Assembly (NCBI GenBank): GCA_963749145.1
Contig: CAVVLN010000006.1
Span: forward strand, 372,001 to 436,000
DNA: 64,000 bases
Direction: 5' to 3'
DNA from: JASHPR01 sp963749145
Lineage (GTDB): Bacteria; Actinomycetota; Actinomycetes; Streptosporangiales; Streptosporangiaceae
Positions 19,725 through 28,219 of the stretch are shown here, piece by piece. Positions within the stretch are counted from its first letter, which is position 1, and every line of letters starts with the position of its first letter. Under the pieces are notes generated by a model. It was not told where the DNA came from. It ran no database searches and saw only the letters and a program-made list of their open reading frames with translations. The position numbers and the translations under genes were made by a program.

Positions 19725-20804
19725 ATGGTGTCCGCACAGTATCCGCGCTTTCGGCCGATTCTCGACCAATTCGCGCCGTATAAGCCGGGCAAGGTCCCTT
19801 CGGCGCCGGATGGCAGGTCTTTCAAGCTGTCATCGAATGAGTCGCCGTTCGGCCCGCTGCCGTCGGTGGTCAAGGTCATCGCCGAGGCCGCGGGCAGCGT
19901 CAACCGGTACCCGGACAACGGCGCGGCTGAGCTGATCGAGGCGATCGCCGCGCGCTTCGGTGTCCCGGCGTCGCACGTGGCGGTCGGCTGCGGGTCGGTC
20001 GGCGTGGCCCAGCAACTGCTCGAGGCCGTCGGCGAGCCCGGGGCCGAGGTCCTGTACGCCTGGCGCTCGTTCGAGGCGTATCCGTACCTGTCCGATCTCG
20101 CGGGCGCGACGTCGGTCCGGGTGCCGTTGCGTGATGAGGTCCACGACCTGGCCGCCATGGCGGACGCGATCACCGCCCGGACGCGGCTGATCTTCGTCTG
20201 CAACCCGAACAACCCGACCGGTACCGCGCTGCGCCGCGCCGATCTGGAGCAGTTCCTCGGCCAGGTTCCCGTGGACTGCCTGGTCGTCCTGGACGAGGCC
20301 TACGCCGAGTACGTCAGGGACGCCGGGGTGCCGGACGGGATCACCTTGTACCGCAACCGCCCCAACGTGGCCGTGCTGCGCACCTTCTCCAAGGCCTACG
20401 GGCTGGCCGGCCTGCGGGTCGGATTCCTGATCGGCCACGAGCCCGTGGCGGCCGCGGTCCGCAAGACGATGCTGACCTTTACCGTGAACGCGCTGGCGCA
20501 GGCTGCCGCGGTCGCGTCGCTCGAGGCCGAGCCCGAGTTGCTCGAGCGGGTGGAGGCCGTGGTCGGCGAGCGGGACCGGGTCCGCGGCGAACTGCTCGCC
20601 CAGGGATGGACCGTGCCCCCGACCGAGGCGAACTTCGTCTGGCTGCGGCTCGGCGCCGACACCGGGGAGTTCGCCGACGCCTGCGACCGGGCGGGGGTGA
20701 GCGTGCGCCCGTTCGGCGCGGAGGGCGTCCGGGTCTCGATCGGTGACCCGGAGGCCAACGACGTGTTCCTCGCTGTCGCCCGCGCCTACCCGCGCCGTCA
20801 CTGA
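19725..20804 (+). CDS. pat: Aromatic amino acid / histidinol-phosphate aminotransferase (Pat/HisC)
   Basis: This is a fold-type I PLP aminotransferase. It resembles mycobacterial Pat, which transaminates aromatic amino acids, in FGPLPSVV, VNRYPDNG, VAVGCGSV and WRSFEAYP. The PLP-binding lysine is in FSKAYGLAGLR near residue 228, and CNPNNPTGT near 166 is the family loop. At 359 residues it is complete. There is no his operon nearby, which favours the Pat role. GGGAGG at 19716-19721 precedes ATG 19725 and GTG 19728 closely, and either may be used. It ends overlapping the convergent glycosylase gene by 7 bp. Confidence 0.9.
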   Translation: MVSAQYPRFRPILDQFAPYKPGKVPSAPDGRSFKLSSNESPFGPLPSVVKVIAEAAGSVNRYPDNGAAELIEAIAARFGVPASHVAVGCGSVGVAQQLLEAVGEPGAEVLYAWRSFEAYPYLSDLAGATSVRVPLRDEVHDLAAMADAITARTRLIFVCNPNNPTGTALRRADLEQFLGQVPVDCLVVLDEAYAEYVRDAGVPDGITLYRNRPNVAVLRTFSKAYGLAGLRVGFLIGHEPVAAAVRKTMLTFTVNALAQAAAVASLEAEPELLERVEAVVGERDRVRGELLAQGWTVPPTEANFVWLRLGADTGEFADACDRAGVSVRPFGAEGVRVSIGDPEANDVFLAVARAYPRRH

Positions 20805-21820
20805 CGCGGCCGCGACGGCCCGCGTCTGCCCGGCTCGCCGGACTGTTTGCCGCCCGGTTCGCCGGACCGCTTGCCACCTGGTTCGCCGGGGCGTTTCCCG
20901 CGTGGCTCTTCGGACTGCCACGGCAGGTCATCCCGGTCACCGGATACCCGGATAAGCACCGCCGCCCAGGTGCGGAACGGCCGCCATGGCTCGGCGATCT
21001 GCCGCATGGTCTCGTCATCGGGCGCCCCGGCCAGCCCGTAATAGTGGCGCACATACGCACGGATGCGCGGCTCGCCCAGGGTGAGCGCGTCGCTGACGCC
21101 GGTCGAGCGCAGCTCGACCAGGCCCGCGTACACCGGTCCCAGGCCGGGAATGGCCCGCAGCGCGGCGAGGGCCTGACCGGGATCCATCGCCGCGAGCCGC
21201 TCCGGGTCGAGGTCGCCGGCCAGCGCCCGCTCGGCGACGCCGCGCAGCCGCTCGAGCCGCCGGGGCTCCAGGCCGGAGAACTCCTCCAGGCTGAGCAACC
21301 GCTCCGGCAGCGGGAACGCGTGCTTCACCTGGCCCGCGAGCTCGAACGGCCGGCCCAGTGCCTCGCTCATCCGGCGCCAGAGCGCCGCCGCCTGGCTCCT
21401 GTGCCGTCGCTGTGACGCCATGGCCCAGGCCGCGGCCTCGTAGGGCGAGTGAAACAGCACCGGGCGCAGTCCGGGGTGCTCGGTCTGCAGACGGCCGAGC
21501 ACCGGGTCCCGCTGCCCCGCGGCCAGCCAGCCGTCGGCCGGGCGGTCCACGGACAGGATGCGGCGCAACTGCCGCTCGGCCGCCGCCAGGTCGGTCACGC
21601 CGCTGATCTCGGCGACGAGGTCGCCGCCGGGTTCCTGGCTGACCACGGCGCCCATCTGGTGCTTCAGGTCGTCGGTCACGAACGCCAGGCGCATCGCTTC
21701 GTCGTCCGGGTAAGGCCGCCCGGTACCCGGACCGAACCCGAACGCCGCTGCCGCGGCGAGCGAGAACGGGCCGTCGACCGGCATCCGGATCCGCTGCGCC
21801 GCCCGTGCTGTCCCGGTCAT
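20798..21820 (-). CDS. DNA-3-methyladenine glycosylase 2-like (AlkA/HhH-GPD family)
   Basis: This base-excision enzyme removes alkylated purines. The HhH-GPD core includes SPYEAAAWAMASQRR near residue 132, the helix-hairpin-helix region LRAIPGLGPVYAGLV near 230, and the expected catalytic-Asp region following it (STGVSDALTLGEPRIRAYV). The N-terminal AlkA-like domain begins IRMPVDGPFSLAAAAAFG. The C-terminus carries three 8-residue GEPGGKRS-like repeats. I start at ATG 21820; an upstream in-frame ATG at 21982 would add a repeat-rich leader of SSGPG units and cannot be excluded. Confidence 0.83.
   Translation of the reverse strand: MTGTARAAQRIRMPVDGPFSLAAAAAFGFGPGTGRPYPDDEAMRLAFVTDDLKHQMGAVVSQEPGGDLVAEISGVTDLAAAERQLRRILSVDRPADGWLAAGQRDPVLGRLQTEHPGLRPVLFHSPYEAAAWAMASQRRHRSQAAALWRRMSEALGRPFELAGQVKHAFPLPERLLSLEEFSGLEPRRLERLRGVAERALAGDLDPERLAAMDPGQALAALRAIPGLGPVYAGLVELRSTGVSDALTLGEPRIRAYVRHYYGLAGAPDDETMRQIAEPWRPFRTWAAVLIRVSGDRDDLPWQSEEPRGKRPGEPGGKRSGEPGGKQSGEPGRRGPSRPRQ
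20829..20906 (-). repeat. 24-bp repeats encoding the glycosylase tail
   Basis: Three degenerate 24-bp units (CGCCCGGTTCGCCGGACCGCTTG type on the plus strand) encode successive GKxSGEPG octapeptides. The period preserves the frame. Confidence 0.7.
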
Positions 21821-21840
21821 CCGCCGCCCCTCTGCTCCCG

Positions 21841-21900
21841 GCCCGCTGCTTCCCGGCCCGCTGCTTCCCGGCCCGCTGCTTCCCGGCCCGCTGCTTCCCG
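21841..21900. repeat. 15-bp minisatellite, four perfect copies
   Basis: GCCCGCTGCTTCCCG is repeated four times without a mismatch, followed by a partial copy. On the minus strand it is in frame with the glycosylase gene and would encode GSSGP repeats if the longer start at 21982 were used. There are no spacers, so it is not a CRISPR. Confidence 0.9.
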
Positions 21901-22110
21901 GCCCGCGCGTACCCGGCTGACCTGGCCCGGGCCGCTCCCGCCCGGCCCGGCCGCCTGGACCCACCCCTCCGGCCTGGTCCAACCCTCACCCACCGGTTCT
22001 AGCAGGTGCCTACGACAATCGCGCCCGGTCACGCCCCGCCCGAGTGGCGCCGCGACGCCGCCCGTCCATAACCTGTGCGTGGGTATCCGACGCGGAGGGC
22101 TGGGCAGCCG

Positions 22111-23043
22111 GTGAAGGTTCATGTGCTCCACGAGAACCCTGAGTGGTACGCGCCGATCGGCGCGGCGCTCGACGCCGCCGGCGTGCCGCACGAGCAGTGG
22201 CTGCTCGGGGACGGCGTGCTCGACCTGGATGACCCGCCGCCGGGCGGGGTGTTCTGGTCCCGGTTGAGCGCGTCCTCGCACACCCGGGGACATCCCCACG
22301 CCAAGGAACACGCCCGGGCGGTGCTGACCTGGCTCGAATCGCACCGGCGGCGGGTGGTGAACGGGCGCAGCGCGCTCGAGCTGGAGGTGAGCAAGGCGGC
22401 CCAGCTGGCCGCGCTGCGCGCGGCCGGGTTCGACGTGCCGCGCACGCTGGTGGTGGCCGGCGCGGCCGACCTGCCGGCCGCGGCCAGGAAGCTGCCCGCG
22501 CCCTTCATCGGCAAGCACAACCAGGGCGGCAAGGGCCTGGGCGTCCGACTGTTCGGCAGCCACGACGAGTTCGATGCCTATATCGAGTCGCCGGAGTACC
22601 AGGCCCCGGTGGACGGGATCACCCTGCTGCAGGAGTACCTGCGGGCCGCGGAGCCGTTCATCACCCGGGCCGAGGTGGTCGGCGGCGAGTTCGTGTACGC
22701 GATCACGGCCGACACCGCGCGGGGCGGCTTCGAGCTCTGCCCGGCCGACGCCTGCGCGGTCCCGCCCGGCGCCGGGCCAACGGGCCTGTTCGCGCTGCGG
22801 GAGGGGTTTGACCACCCGATCATCGGCCGGTACCTGGCGTTCGCCCGCGGGCAGGGCATCGAGATCGCCGGGTTCGAGTTCATCGAGACGGCGGACGACC
22901 GCATGGTCACCTACGACGTGAACACCACGACCAACTACAACGCGGACATCGAGGCCGTGGCGGCACGGCCCGCGCTGCCCGCGGTGGCTGCCTTTCTCGG
23001 CCGGGTGCTGGCCGAGGAGACCGGAGGGAGACGATTCGGCTGA
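22111..23043 (+). CDS. ATP-grasp carboxylate-amine ligase (RimK-like), substrate unknown
   Basis: This is a 310-residue ATP-grasp enzyme of the RimK/glutathione-synthetase fold, which joins a carboxylate to an amine through an acyl phosphate. An N-terminal substrate domain (VHVLHENPEWYAPIGAAL) has FWSRLSASSHTRGH near residue 48. The ATP-binding lysine and glycine-rich loop is FIGKHNQGGKGLGVRLF near 131, and the metal-binding end is EFIETADDRMVTYDVNTTT near 257. There the usual Glu-x-Asn becomes Asp-Val-Asn. The start is GTG 22111 with GGAGGG 11 nt upstream. Its stop overlaps the next start (TGATG), so the pair is co-translated. Confidence 0.8.
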   Translation: MKVHVLHENPEWYAPIGAALDAAGVPHEQWLLGDGVLDLDDPPPGGVFWSRLSASSHTRGHPHAKEHARAVLTWLESHRRRVVNGRSALELEVSKAAQLAALRAAGFDVPRTLVVAGAADLPAAARKLPAPFIGKHNQGGKGLGVRLFGSHDEFDAYIESPEYQAPVDGITLLQEYLRAAEPFITRAEVVGGEFVYAITADTARGGFELCPADACAVPPGAGPTGLFALREGFDHPIIGRYLAFARGQGIEIAGFEFIETADDRMVTYDVNTTTNYNADIEAVAARPALPAVAAFLGRVLAEETGGRRFG

Positions 23044-24065
23044 TGCGGTTCGGATACTGGATGCCGGTCTTCGGCGGATGGCTGCGCAACGTCGGGGACG
23101 AGGACATGACGATCGCGTGGCCTTACCTGCGCGACCTGGCCGTCGCGAGCGAGCAGCACGGTTTTGAGATCACGCTGATCGCCGAGCTGAACCTGAACGA
23201 CATCAAGGGCCACCGGGCACCGTCCCTGGATTGCTGGACCCTGGCGCCGGCCGTGGCGGCGGTCACCACGCAGCTCGAGCTGATGCTCGCGGTCCGGCCG
23301 AACTACCACTCGCCGTCGCTGACCGCCAAGGCGCTGTCCACCCTGGACACGATCGCTCCCGGCCGGCTGTCGCTCAACGTGGTGTCGTCCTGGTGGAAGG
23401 ACGAGGCGGCACAGTACGGGGCCCCGTTCGACGTGCACGACGCCCGGTACGAGCGCACGAAGGAGTGGCTTGACGTGGTCTCGCGGCTGCTCCGCGAGCC
23501 GACCGTGACCCACCACGGGAAGCTGTACCAGCTCGAGGGCACGGTGCTGGAGCCCAAGCCGAGCCGGGCGCCCGCGGTCTACATGGGCGGCGAGTCGCCC
23601 CGGGCCAAGGAGATCATCGCCGCCCAGGCCGACGCCTACGTCATGCACGGCGACGCCCCCGAGGTCATCGCCGGGAAGGTCGAGGACATGAACGGCCGCC
23701 GGGCCGCGGCCGGGCAGCCGCCGCTGACGTTCGGCGTGTCCGGCTACGTGATCTGCCGGGACACCGAGGCGCAGGCCCAGGCCGAGCTTGACCGGGTACT
23801 CAACGTCCGGTCTTCGCCGGGGGCCTACGCCTCCTACCAGGACTTCGTGGAGGGCTCCCAGCTCGAATCGCGGGTTTCCCTGGAGGAGTACAGCGTGTCC
23901 AACCGCGGCCTGCGCAGCGGGCTGGTCGGCACGCCCGACCAGATCATCGAGCGTCTCCGGGCCTACGAGGAGGCCGGGGTCGGCCTCATGCTGCTGCAGT
24001 TCTCGCCCCAGCACGAGGAGATGGCCCGGTTCGGCCGCGACGTGATCAGCCGCTACCCGGCCTGA
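23043..24065 (+). CDS. LLM-class FMN-dependent monooxygenase, SsuD/SfnG-like
   Basis: This 340-residue TIM-barrel luciferase-like monooxygenase closely resembles reduced-FMN-dependent sulfonate/sulfone monooxygenases: MRFGYWMPVFGGWL at the start, APAVAAVTTQLELMLAVRPN near 73, LSLNVVSSWWKDEA near 112, VYMGGESPRAKEII near 178 and GTPDQIIERL near 297. It would insert oxygen into a carbon-sulfur or related substrate. No dedicated FMN reductase is nearby. Its ATG at 23043 overlaps the ligase stop by one base, which strongly links the two activities. The substrate is unknown. Confidence 0.85.
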   Translation: MRFGYWMPVFGGWLRNVGDEDMTIAWPYLRDLAVASEQHGFEITLIAELNLNDIKGHRAPSLDCWTLAPAVAAVTTQLELMLAVRPNYHSPSLTAKALSTLDTIAPGRLSLNVVSSWWKDEAAQYGAPFDVHDARYERTKEWLDVVSRLLREPTVTHHGKLYQLEGTVLEPKPSRAPAVYMGGESPRAKEIIAAQADAYVMHGDAPEVIAGKVEDMNGRRAAAGQPPLTFGVSGYVICRDTEAQAQAELDRVLNVRSSPGAYASYQDFVEGSQLESRVSLEEYSVSNRGLRSGLVGTPDQIIERLRAYEEAGVGLMLLQFSPQHEEMARFGRDVISRYPA

Positions 24066-24090
24066 CCCGGGCCTGAGCGCTGGAGCCGCG

Positions 24091-25470
24091 TCAGCGGGCC
24101 GCGCGGCTGCCTGGCTCGTCGCGCCGGCGCTGCTCCAGCTGCTCCACGACCAGCCGGTAGAACTGGCGCGGCCGCCCGGGCGCGGGCGAGCGGTTCGGCG
24201 GGAGCGGCCAGGCGAGGCCCTCCTCTACGAGGATGTGCAGCAGCCGCCGGGCCGTGCGCGGGGTGACCGCGAGCAGCTGGCCGGCCGTCTCGGCGTCCAC
24301 GACCAGATTGGCCCCGGTGGCCGCCAGCTTCTCGGCCAGCCGGGCCAGCGTCTCCAGGCTGCGGGACCGGCGGGCGCCGGCCTCGGGCAGCCGCGGCGCC
24401 GGGACCGGCACCTGCGCCTCGCGGCCCCCGGCGAGCCCGCGCAGCCCGCCGCCCTGGACCCGGCCCAGGGAGGCGCGGGCGTGCGCCTCGGCCTCCACCG
24501 CCGTCCGGCCCAGGCCGATGCCGACGTCGAGGGCCACCCCCAGCTCGCTGCGGGCCCGCTCGGTGAACGGCGCGACCCGGAACCCGTCCGTAGCCCGGGC
24601 CAGCGAGCCCCGGGTCGCCACGATCAGGAAGCCGTGGTCGCTGGCCGGGCTGACCGCCGCGTGGATCCGCTGCGCCTCCTGGACCAGGAACCTGTGCACG
24701 GTGAGGCGCAGTTCCTCGCGCGACTGCCGCGGCGATGCCCGCCGCCCGCTGTCCCGCAAGGCCGGCACCTCCACCAGGGCCAGGGCCAGCTGGGCGTCCT
24801 CGAGCCGGCGGTACCCGCCGAGCAGGGCGGCCGTGCGCAGCGCGACGCGGATGTCGCTGCCGGTGGGCCGGAGCGTGAAGGCCGGGACGCCAGCGGCGGA
24901 CAGCCGCGCCGCCACCGACTGCAGGCAGGTGAACGCGACCGTCGTCTCGCTGCGGCGCCACAGCCGCTCGTGGAACGAGGCCACGACCGCCGCGCTGCCG
25001 GACTCCTCGCGGACGTGCACGCCCGCCGCGGACAGGCCGAGCTCGGCGAAGGCCTCCTCGACGTCGCCGCGGCTCAGCACGTCCACGCTGGACCGGGCCG
25101 GATCCCGCCCGCCGTCCCGGCTGGCCCGCATCAGCGCGCTGTACAGGGCGCTGCCGCCGAGCGGGACGAACGTGGCCGGGCAGGTCAGCACGCCTGCCGC
25201 CCGCGCGTACTCGTACGGGATCCGGCTGGCGAACAGGCAGACGTCGATCGAGGTGCCCAGCCGGGCGACCTGATCGGCGGCCTCCTGCTCGTCCCGGTAG
25301 GCGGCCGCGACCAGCCGCCGGGCCGGGACCGGCTCTCCCGCGGGCGGCGAGCCGGGGGCCCCGGACTTCCCGCCCGCCGCCGGGCCGGACAGCATGATCC
25401 GCTCCACCAGGTCGTGCGGGCCGACGACGCCGATCGTGAGCTCGCCCTGGGTCCGGCTTGACCCGTTCAT
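24091..25470 (-). CDS. Putative transcriptional regulator with cyclase-like and helix-turn-helix domains
   Basis: This is a 459-residue cytosolic protein. Residues about 11-140 look like a ligand-binding alpha/beta domain (LTIGVVGPHDLVERIML, then IDVCLFASRIPYEYARAAG). The middle region has a segment resembling a degenerate nucleotide-cyclase/GGDEF-type fold (VALDVGIGLGRTAVEAEAHA near 310). The C-terminus contains a winged helix (LAVTPRTARRLLHILVEEGL near 415) followed by PPNRSPAPGRPRQFY. I do not recognise a named family, and regulator is an inference from the last domain. I start at ATG 25470. It is convergent with the ligase/monooxygenase pair across 25 bp. Confidence 0.6.
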   Translation of the reverse strand: MNGSSRTQGELTIGVVGPHDLVERIMLSGPAAGGKSGAPGSPPAGEPVPARRLVAAAYRDEQEAADQVARLGTSIDVCLFASRIPYEYARAAGVLTCPATFVPLGGSALYSALMRASRDGGRDPARSSVDVLSRGDVEEAFAELGLSAAGVHVREESGSAAVVASFHERLWRRSETTVAFTCLQSVAARLSAAGVPAFTLRPTGSDIRVALRTAALLGGYRRLEDAQLALALVEVPALRDSGRRASPRQSREELRLTVHRFLVQEAQRIHAAVSPASDHGFLIVATRGSLARATDGFRVAPFTERARSELGVALDVGIGLGRTAVEAEAHARASLGRVQGGGLRGLAGGREAQVPVPAPRLPEAGARRSRSLETLARLAEKLAATGANLVVDAETAGQLLAVTPRTARRLLHILVEEGLAWPLPPNRSPAPGRPRQFYRLVVEQLEQRRRDEPGSRAAR

Positions 25471-25629
25471 GACTGGTCGCGCCCGGCCGTCGCCGGCGCG
25501 GTGGCGGCACCCGGCCAGATACCCCCGTATCGCCTCATCCCTAAGGCCACGTTTCGTCCCATCTCCGGTCGGCTTCCCGCGATGTGAGAATGCCTCTCCT
25601 ACATGTCGTAACTCACGAAGAGGATCACT

Positions 25630-25728
25630 GTGAAGAGGCGGGGAAGAGCCAATTATCTGCGCGGAGACGGCGATGACGCGGAAGCCATGCCGAAACACCG
25701 GAAAATGGCGGCCATGACCGCCGCGTGA
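25630..25728 (+). CDS. Possible 32-residue basic peptide
   Basis: GTG 25630 is preceded by GAAGAGG (25617-25623) and opens a short frame rich in Arg, Lys and Ala ending before murA. It lies alone between a regulator and murA, both on the other strand. Nothing beyond the ribosome-binding site supports it. Confidence 0.22.
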   Translation: MKRRGRANYLRGDGDDAEAMPKHRKMAAMTAA

Positions 25729-25736
25729 CCTGGGCT

Positions 25737-27026
25737 TTAAGGCATCTCGGTGGCGGTCTCGGCGGCGATGTCCGCGCCCAGCGTGGTCAGCCGGGCCGCG
25801 ACGGCCGCGTGCCCGCGGTCGATCGGGTAGCCGGGGGAGACGATGGTCTCGCCCTCGGCGGCCAGCCCGGCCAGGATGAGCGCGATCCCGGAGCGGAGAT
25901 CGTGCGCGATGACCTCGGTGCCCTTCAGCACGCTGGGCCCGTGCACCAGGGCCGCGTTGCCGGCCACCTCCACCTTCGCGCCCAGCTTGTTGAGCTCGCT
26001 GGCCAGGGTGTAGCGCCCGTCGAAGATGGTCTCCCTGATGTAGCTGGTGCCGTCGGCCAGCGTGGACAGCGCCATGATCGGCGACTGCAGGTCGGTCGCG
26101 AACCCGGGGAACGGGCAGGTGATCACGTTGATCGGCCGCAACGGGCGCTCGCGGCGCACCTGGAGGATCGCGCCGTGGGTGGAGAACTCGACGCCCATCT
26201 GCTCCAGCTTCCAGCGCACCACGCCGAAGTGGTCCAGGTCCGCCCCGACCAGGCTCAGCTCGCCGCCGGTGATGGCGGCGGCCATCGCGAAGACCGCCGC
26301 GTCGATGCGGTCGGCCATCACGGTGTGCTCGACCGCGTGGAGTTCCCTGACCCCGTTGACCGTCACGAACCCGGTGCCGCCGCCGCTGATGTCCGCGCCC
26401 ATCTTGGTCAGGAACGAGATGACGTCGAGAACCTCCGGCTCCTGGGCCGTGTTGTCGATCACGGTGGTGCCCGGGGCCAGCGCCGCGGCCATGATCAGGT
26501 TCTCGGTGCCGGTGTGCGACGGCGTGTCCAGGTACAGGTGCGCGCCCTTGAGCTTGTCGGCCTTGATGTGGATCGTGGTCTCGCCCTCGTCCACCCGGGC
26601 TCCCAGCCGGGCGAAGCCCCGGTAGTGGAAGTCAAGGCTGCGGGTACCGAGGTTGCATCCGCCGATGCCCTCGATGGTCGCCTCGCCCAGCCGGTGCAGC
26701 AGCGCGGGCACGAACACCACGGAGGCGCGGAAGTGGCGCGCGATGTCGGCGGGCAGCACCGAGCTGGTCAGCTCGGAGGCGTCGACCACCAGCGTCCGCT
26801 CGGCCTCGTGGAACTTGACCATCGCGCCCACGGCCTGGGCCAGCTCGACTGCCCGTCGCACGTCCTCGATCACCGGGACGTTCCTGAGCACCGTCCGCCC
26901 CTTGTCGACGAGCAGCGAGGCGGCGATCATCTTCAGCGCGGCGTTCTTGGCCCCTTGCACGAAGACCGTGCCCTGCAGCGGATGGCCGCCGCGCACGCGG
27001 TACCGGGTGTCAGGGCGGGTGGTCAT
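25737..27026 (-). CDS. murA: UDP-N-acetylglucosamine 1-carboxyvinyltransferase (MurA family, possibly second copy)
   Basis: MurA transfers enolpyruvate from PEP to UDP-GlcNAc in the first committed step of peptidoglycan synthesis. The 429-residue protein has the PEP-loop lysine in VQGAKNAALK near residue 23. The catalytic Cys loop is GGCNLGTRSLDFH, matching the spacing of the classical GGCAIGARPVD with several substitutions, and PGFATDLQ near 312 follows. All key residues are present, and fosfomycin sensitivity would be expected from the Cys. The divergent loop suggests the MurA2-type paralogue found in Streptomyces. The start is ATG 27026 with GACAGGAG about 11 nt upstream. Confidence 0.87.
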   Translation of the reverse strand: MTTRPDTRYRVRGGHPLQGTVFVQGAKNAALKMIAASLLVDKGRTVLRNVPVIEDVRRAVELAQAVGAMVKFHEAERTLVVDASELTSSVLPADIARHFRASVVFVPALLHRLGEATIEGIGGCNLGTRSLDFHYRGFARLGARVDEGETTIHIKADKLKGAHLYLDTPSHTGTENLIMAAALAPGTTVIDNTAQEPEVLDVISFLTKMGADISGGGTGFVTVNGVRELHAVEHTVMADRIDAAVFAMAAAITGGELSLVGADLDHFGVVRWKLEQMGVEFSTHGAILQVRRERPLRPINVITCPFPGFATDLQSPIMALSTLADGTSYIRETIFDGRYTLASELNKLGAKVEVAGNAALVHGPSVLKGTEVIAHDLRSGIALILAGLAAEGETIVSPGYPIDRGHAAVAARLTTLGADIAAETATEMP

Positions 27027-27328
27027 AGTGCTGGTGCTCCTGTCTGTCGAGAGAGCGGCATCACTATCCTGGCCCGCCGACTGCATCCCCGTGGCCTCAG
27101 GCCAACCAGACGGCAGGCCGCCCGATAGCAGGCAGCCTGATTCAGGTGTCGTCCAGTATTCCACCGCTCTCGAGCCCCCCAGACCATGACGGCGATGTTG
27201 CGTAGAGTATCTGAGCAGATACCCATAGCTATAAGCGGGGTGTTTCGGCGGGTGATCCGGCCGGATTTGGGCGGAGAACCGGCGGCGGAGCGCCCGCCGG
27301 CATGGGCAGCCCCGCGGGCCGGCCATTC
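27027..27328. other. 302-bp intergenic region between murA and purC
   Basis: It carries the murA leader and ribosome-binding site, an AT-rich patch at 27196-27240 and a perfect inverted repeat at 27207-27222. No open frame of interest is present. Confidence 0.5.
27207..27222. promoter_or_regulatory. Palindrome GTATCTG-AG-CAGATAC upstream of murA
   Basis: A perfect 7-2-7 dyad sits in the most AT-rich part of the region, about 185 bp upstream of murA and 110 bp beyond the purC stop. Its size and symmetry suit a dimeric repressor. The protein that binds it is unknown. Confidence 0.4.
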
Positions 27329-28219
27329 CTAGCGCCAGCGCCGCCCGGTGAGGCTTTCGTACGCGCGGACGTACCTGGCCCGGGTGCGCTCCACGACCGG
27401 CTCGGGCAGCGGCGGGGGAGGCTCGGGGCCGCGCGGATCCCAGCCGGACTCCGGCGAGGTGAGCCAGTCCCGCACGTACTGCTTGTCGAGGGAGGGCTGG
27501 CTCCGCCCGGGCTGCCACTGGTCGGCCGGCCAGAACCGGGACGAGTCGGGGGTCAGCACCTCGTCGGCCAGCACCAGCCGCCCGCCGCCGTCGAAGCCGA
27601 GCTCGATCTTGGTATCGGCCACGATGATGCCGCGCTGGCCGGCCAGGTCCGCGCCCCGGCGGTACACCTCCAGGGTGATCCGCTCCAGCTCGCCGGCCAC
27701 AGGGGCGCCGACCAGGCCGGCGGCCTGCGCGGCCGTGATGTTCACGTCGTGCTCGCCGCGGGGCGCCTTGGTGGCCGGGGTGAAGACCGGGCCCGGCAGC
27801 CGGGAGCCCTCGCTCAGCCCGGCCGGCAGCGGCACGCCGCACACCGCGCCGCCGCGGCGGTACTCGGTGACGGCCGAGCCGGCCAGGTAGCCGCGGGCCA
27901 CGCACTCCACCGGGACCATGTCCAGCCGCCGGCAGGCCATCGCCCGCCCGGCGAACCCGGCCGGGATGGCCGCGTCCACCAGGTGGTTCGGCACCAGGCC
28001 GGCGAGCCGCTCGAACCACCACAGCGAGAGCTGGGTGAGGATCTTCCCCTTGTCGGGGATCTCGGTCACCAGCACGTGGTCGAACGCGGAGATGCGGTCC
28101 GTCGCCACCAGCAGCAGCACGCCGTCACCGGTCTCGTAGAGCTCGCGCACCTTGCCCGAGTAGACGTGGCGCAGGCCCGGCGGCGCGGGCGGGCGCGGCG
28201 GGCCGGGCGGGGTGCTCAC
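27329..28219 (-). CDS. purC: Phosphoribosylaminoimidazole-succinocarboxamide synthase (SAICAR synthase)
   Basis: PurC ligates aspartate to CAIR using ATP in de novo purine synthesis. The 296-residue sequence shows the ATP site (YSGKVRELYETGDGVLLLVATDR), SAFDHVLVTEIPDKGKILTQLS, and the family motif VECVARGYLAGSAVTEY. GIIVADTKIELGF and DEVLTPDSSRFW form the rest of the active site. It is the last gene of purA-purD-purB-purC and overlaps purB by 4 nt (ATGA type), so it is translationally coupled. Confidence 0.95.
   Translation of the reverse strand: MSTPPGPPRPPAPPGLRHVYSGKVRELYETGDGVLLLVATDRISAFDHVLVTEIPDKGKILTQLSLWWFERLAGLVPNHLVDAAIPAGFAGRAMACRRLDMVPVECVARGYLAGSAVTEYRRGGAVCGVPLPAGLSEGSRLPGPVFTPATKAPRGEHDVNITAAQAAGLVGAPVAGELERITLEVYRRGADLAGQRGIIVADTKIELGFDGGGRLVLADEVLTPDSSRFWPADQWQPGRSQPSLDKQYVRDWLTSPESGWDPRGPEPPPPLPEPVVERTRARYVRAYESLTGRRWR

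Noticed and set aside
21841..21900. Regular repeat array as a possible CRISPR
   Set aside because: Units are 15 bp and directly abutting with no spacers, and there are no cas genes.
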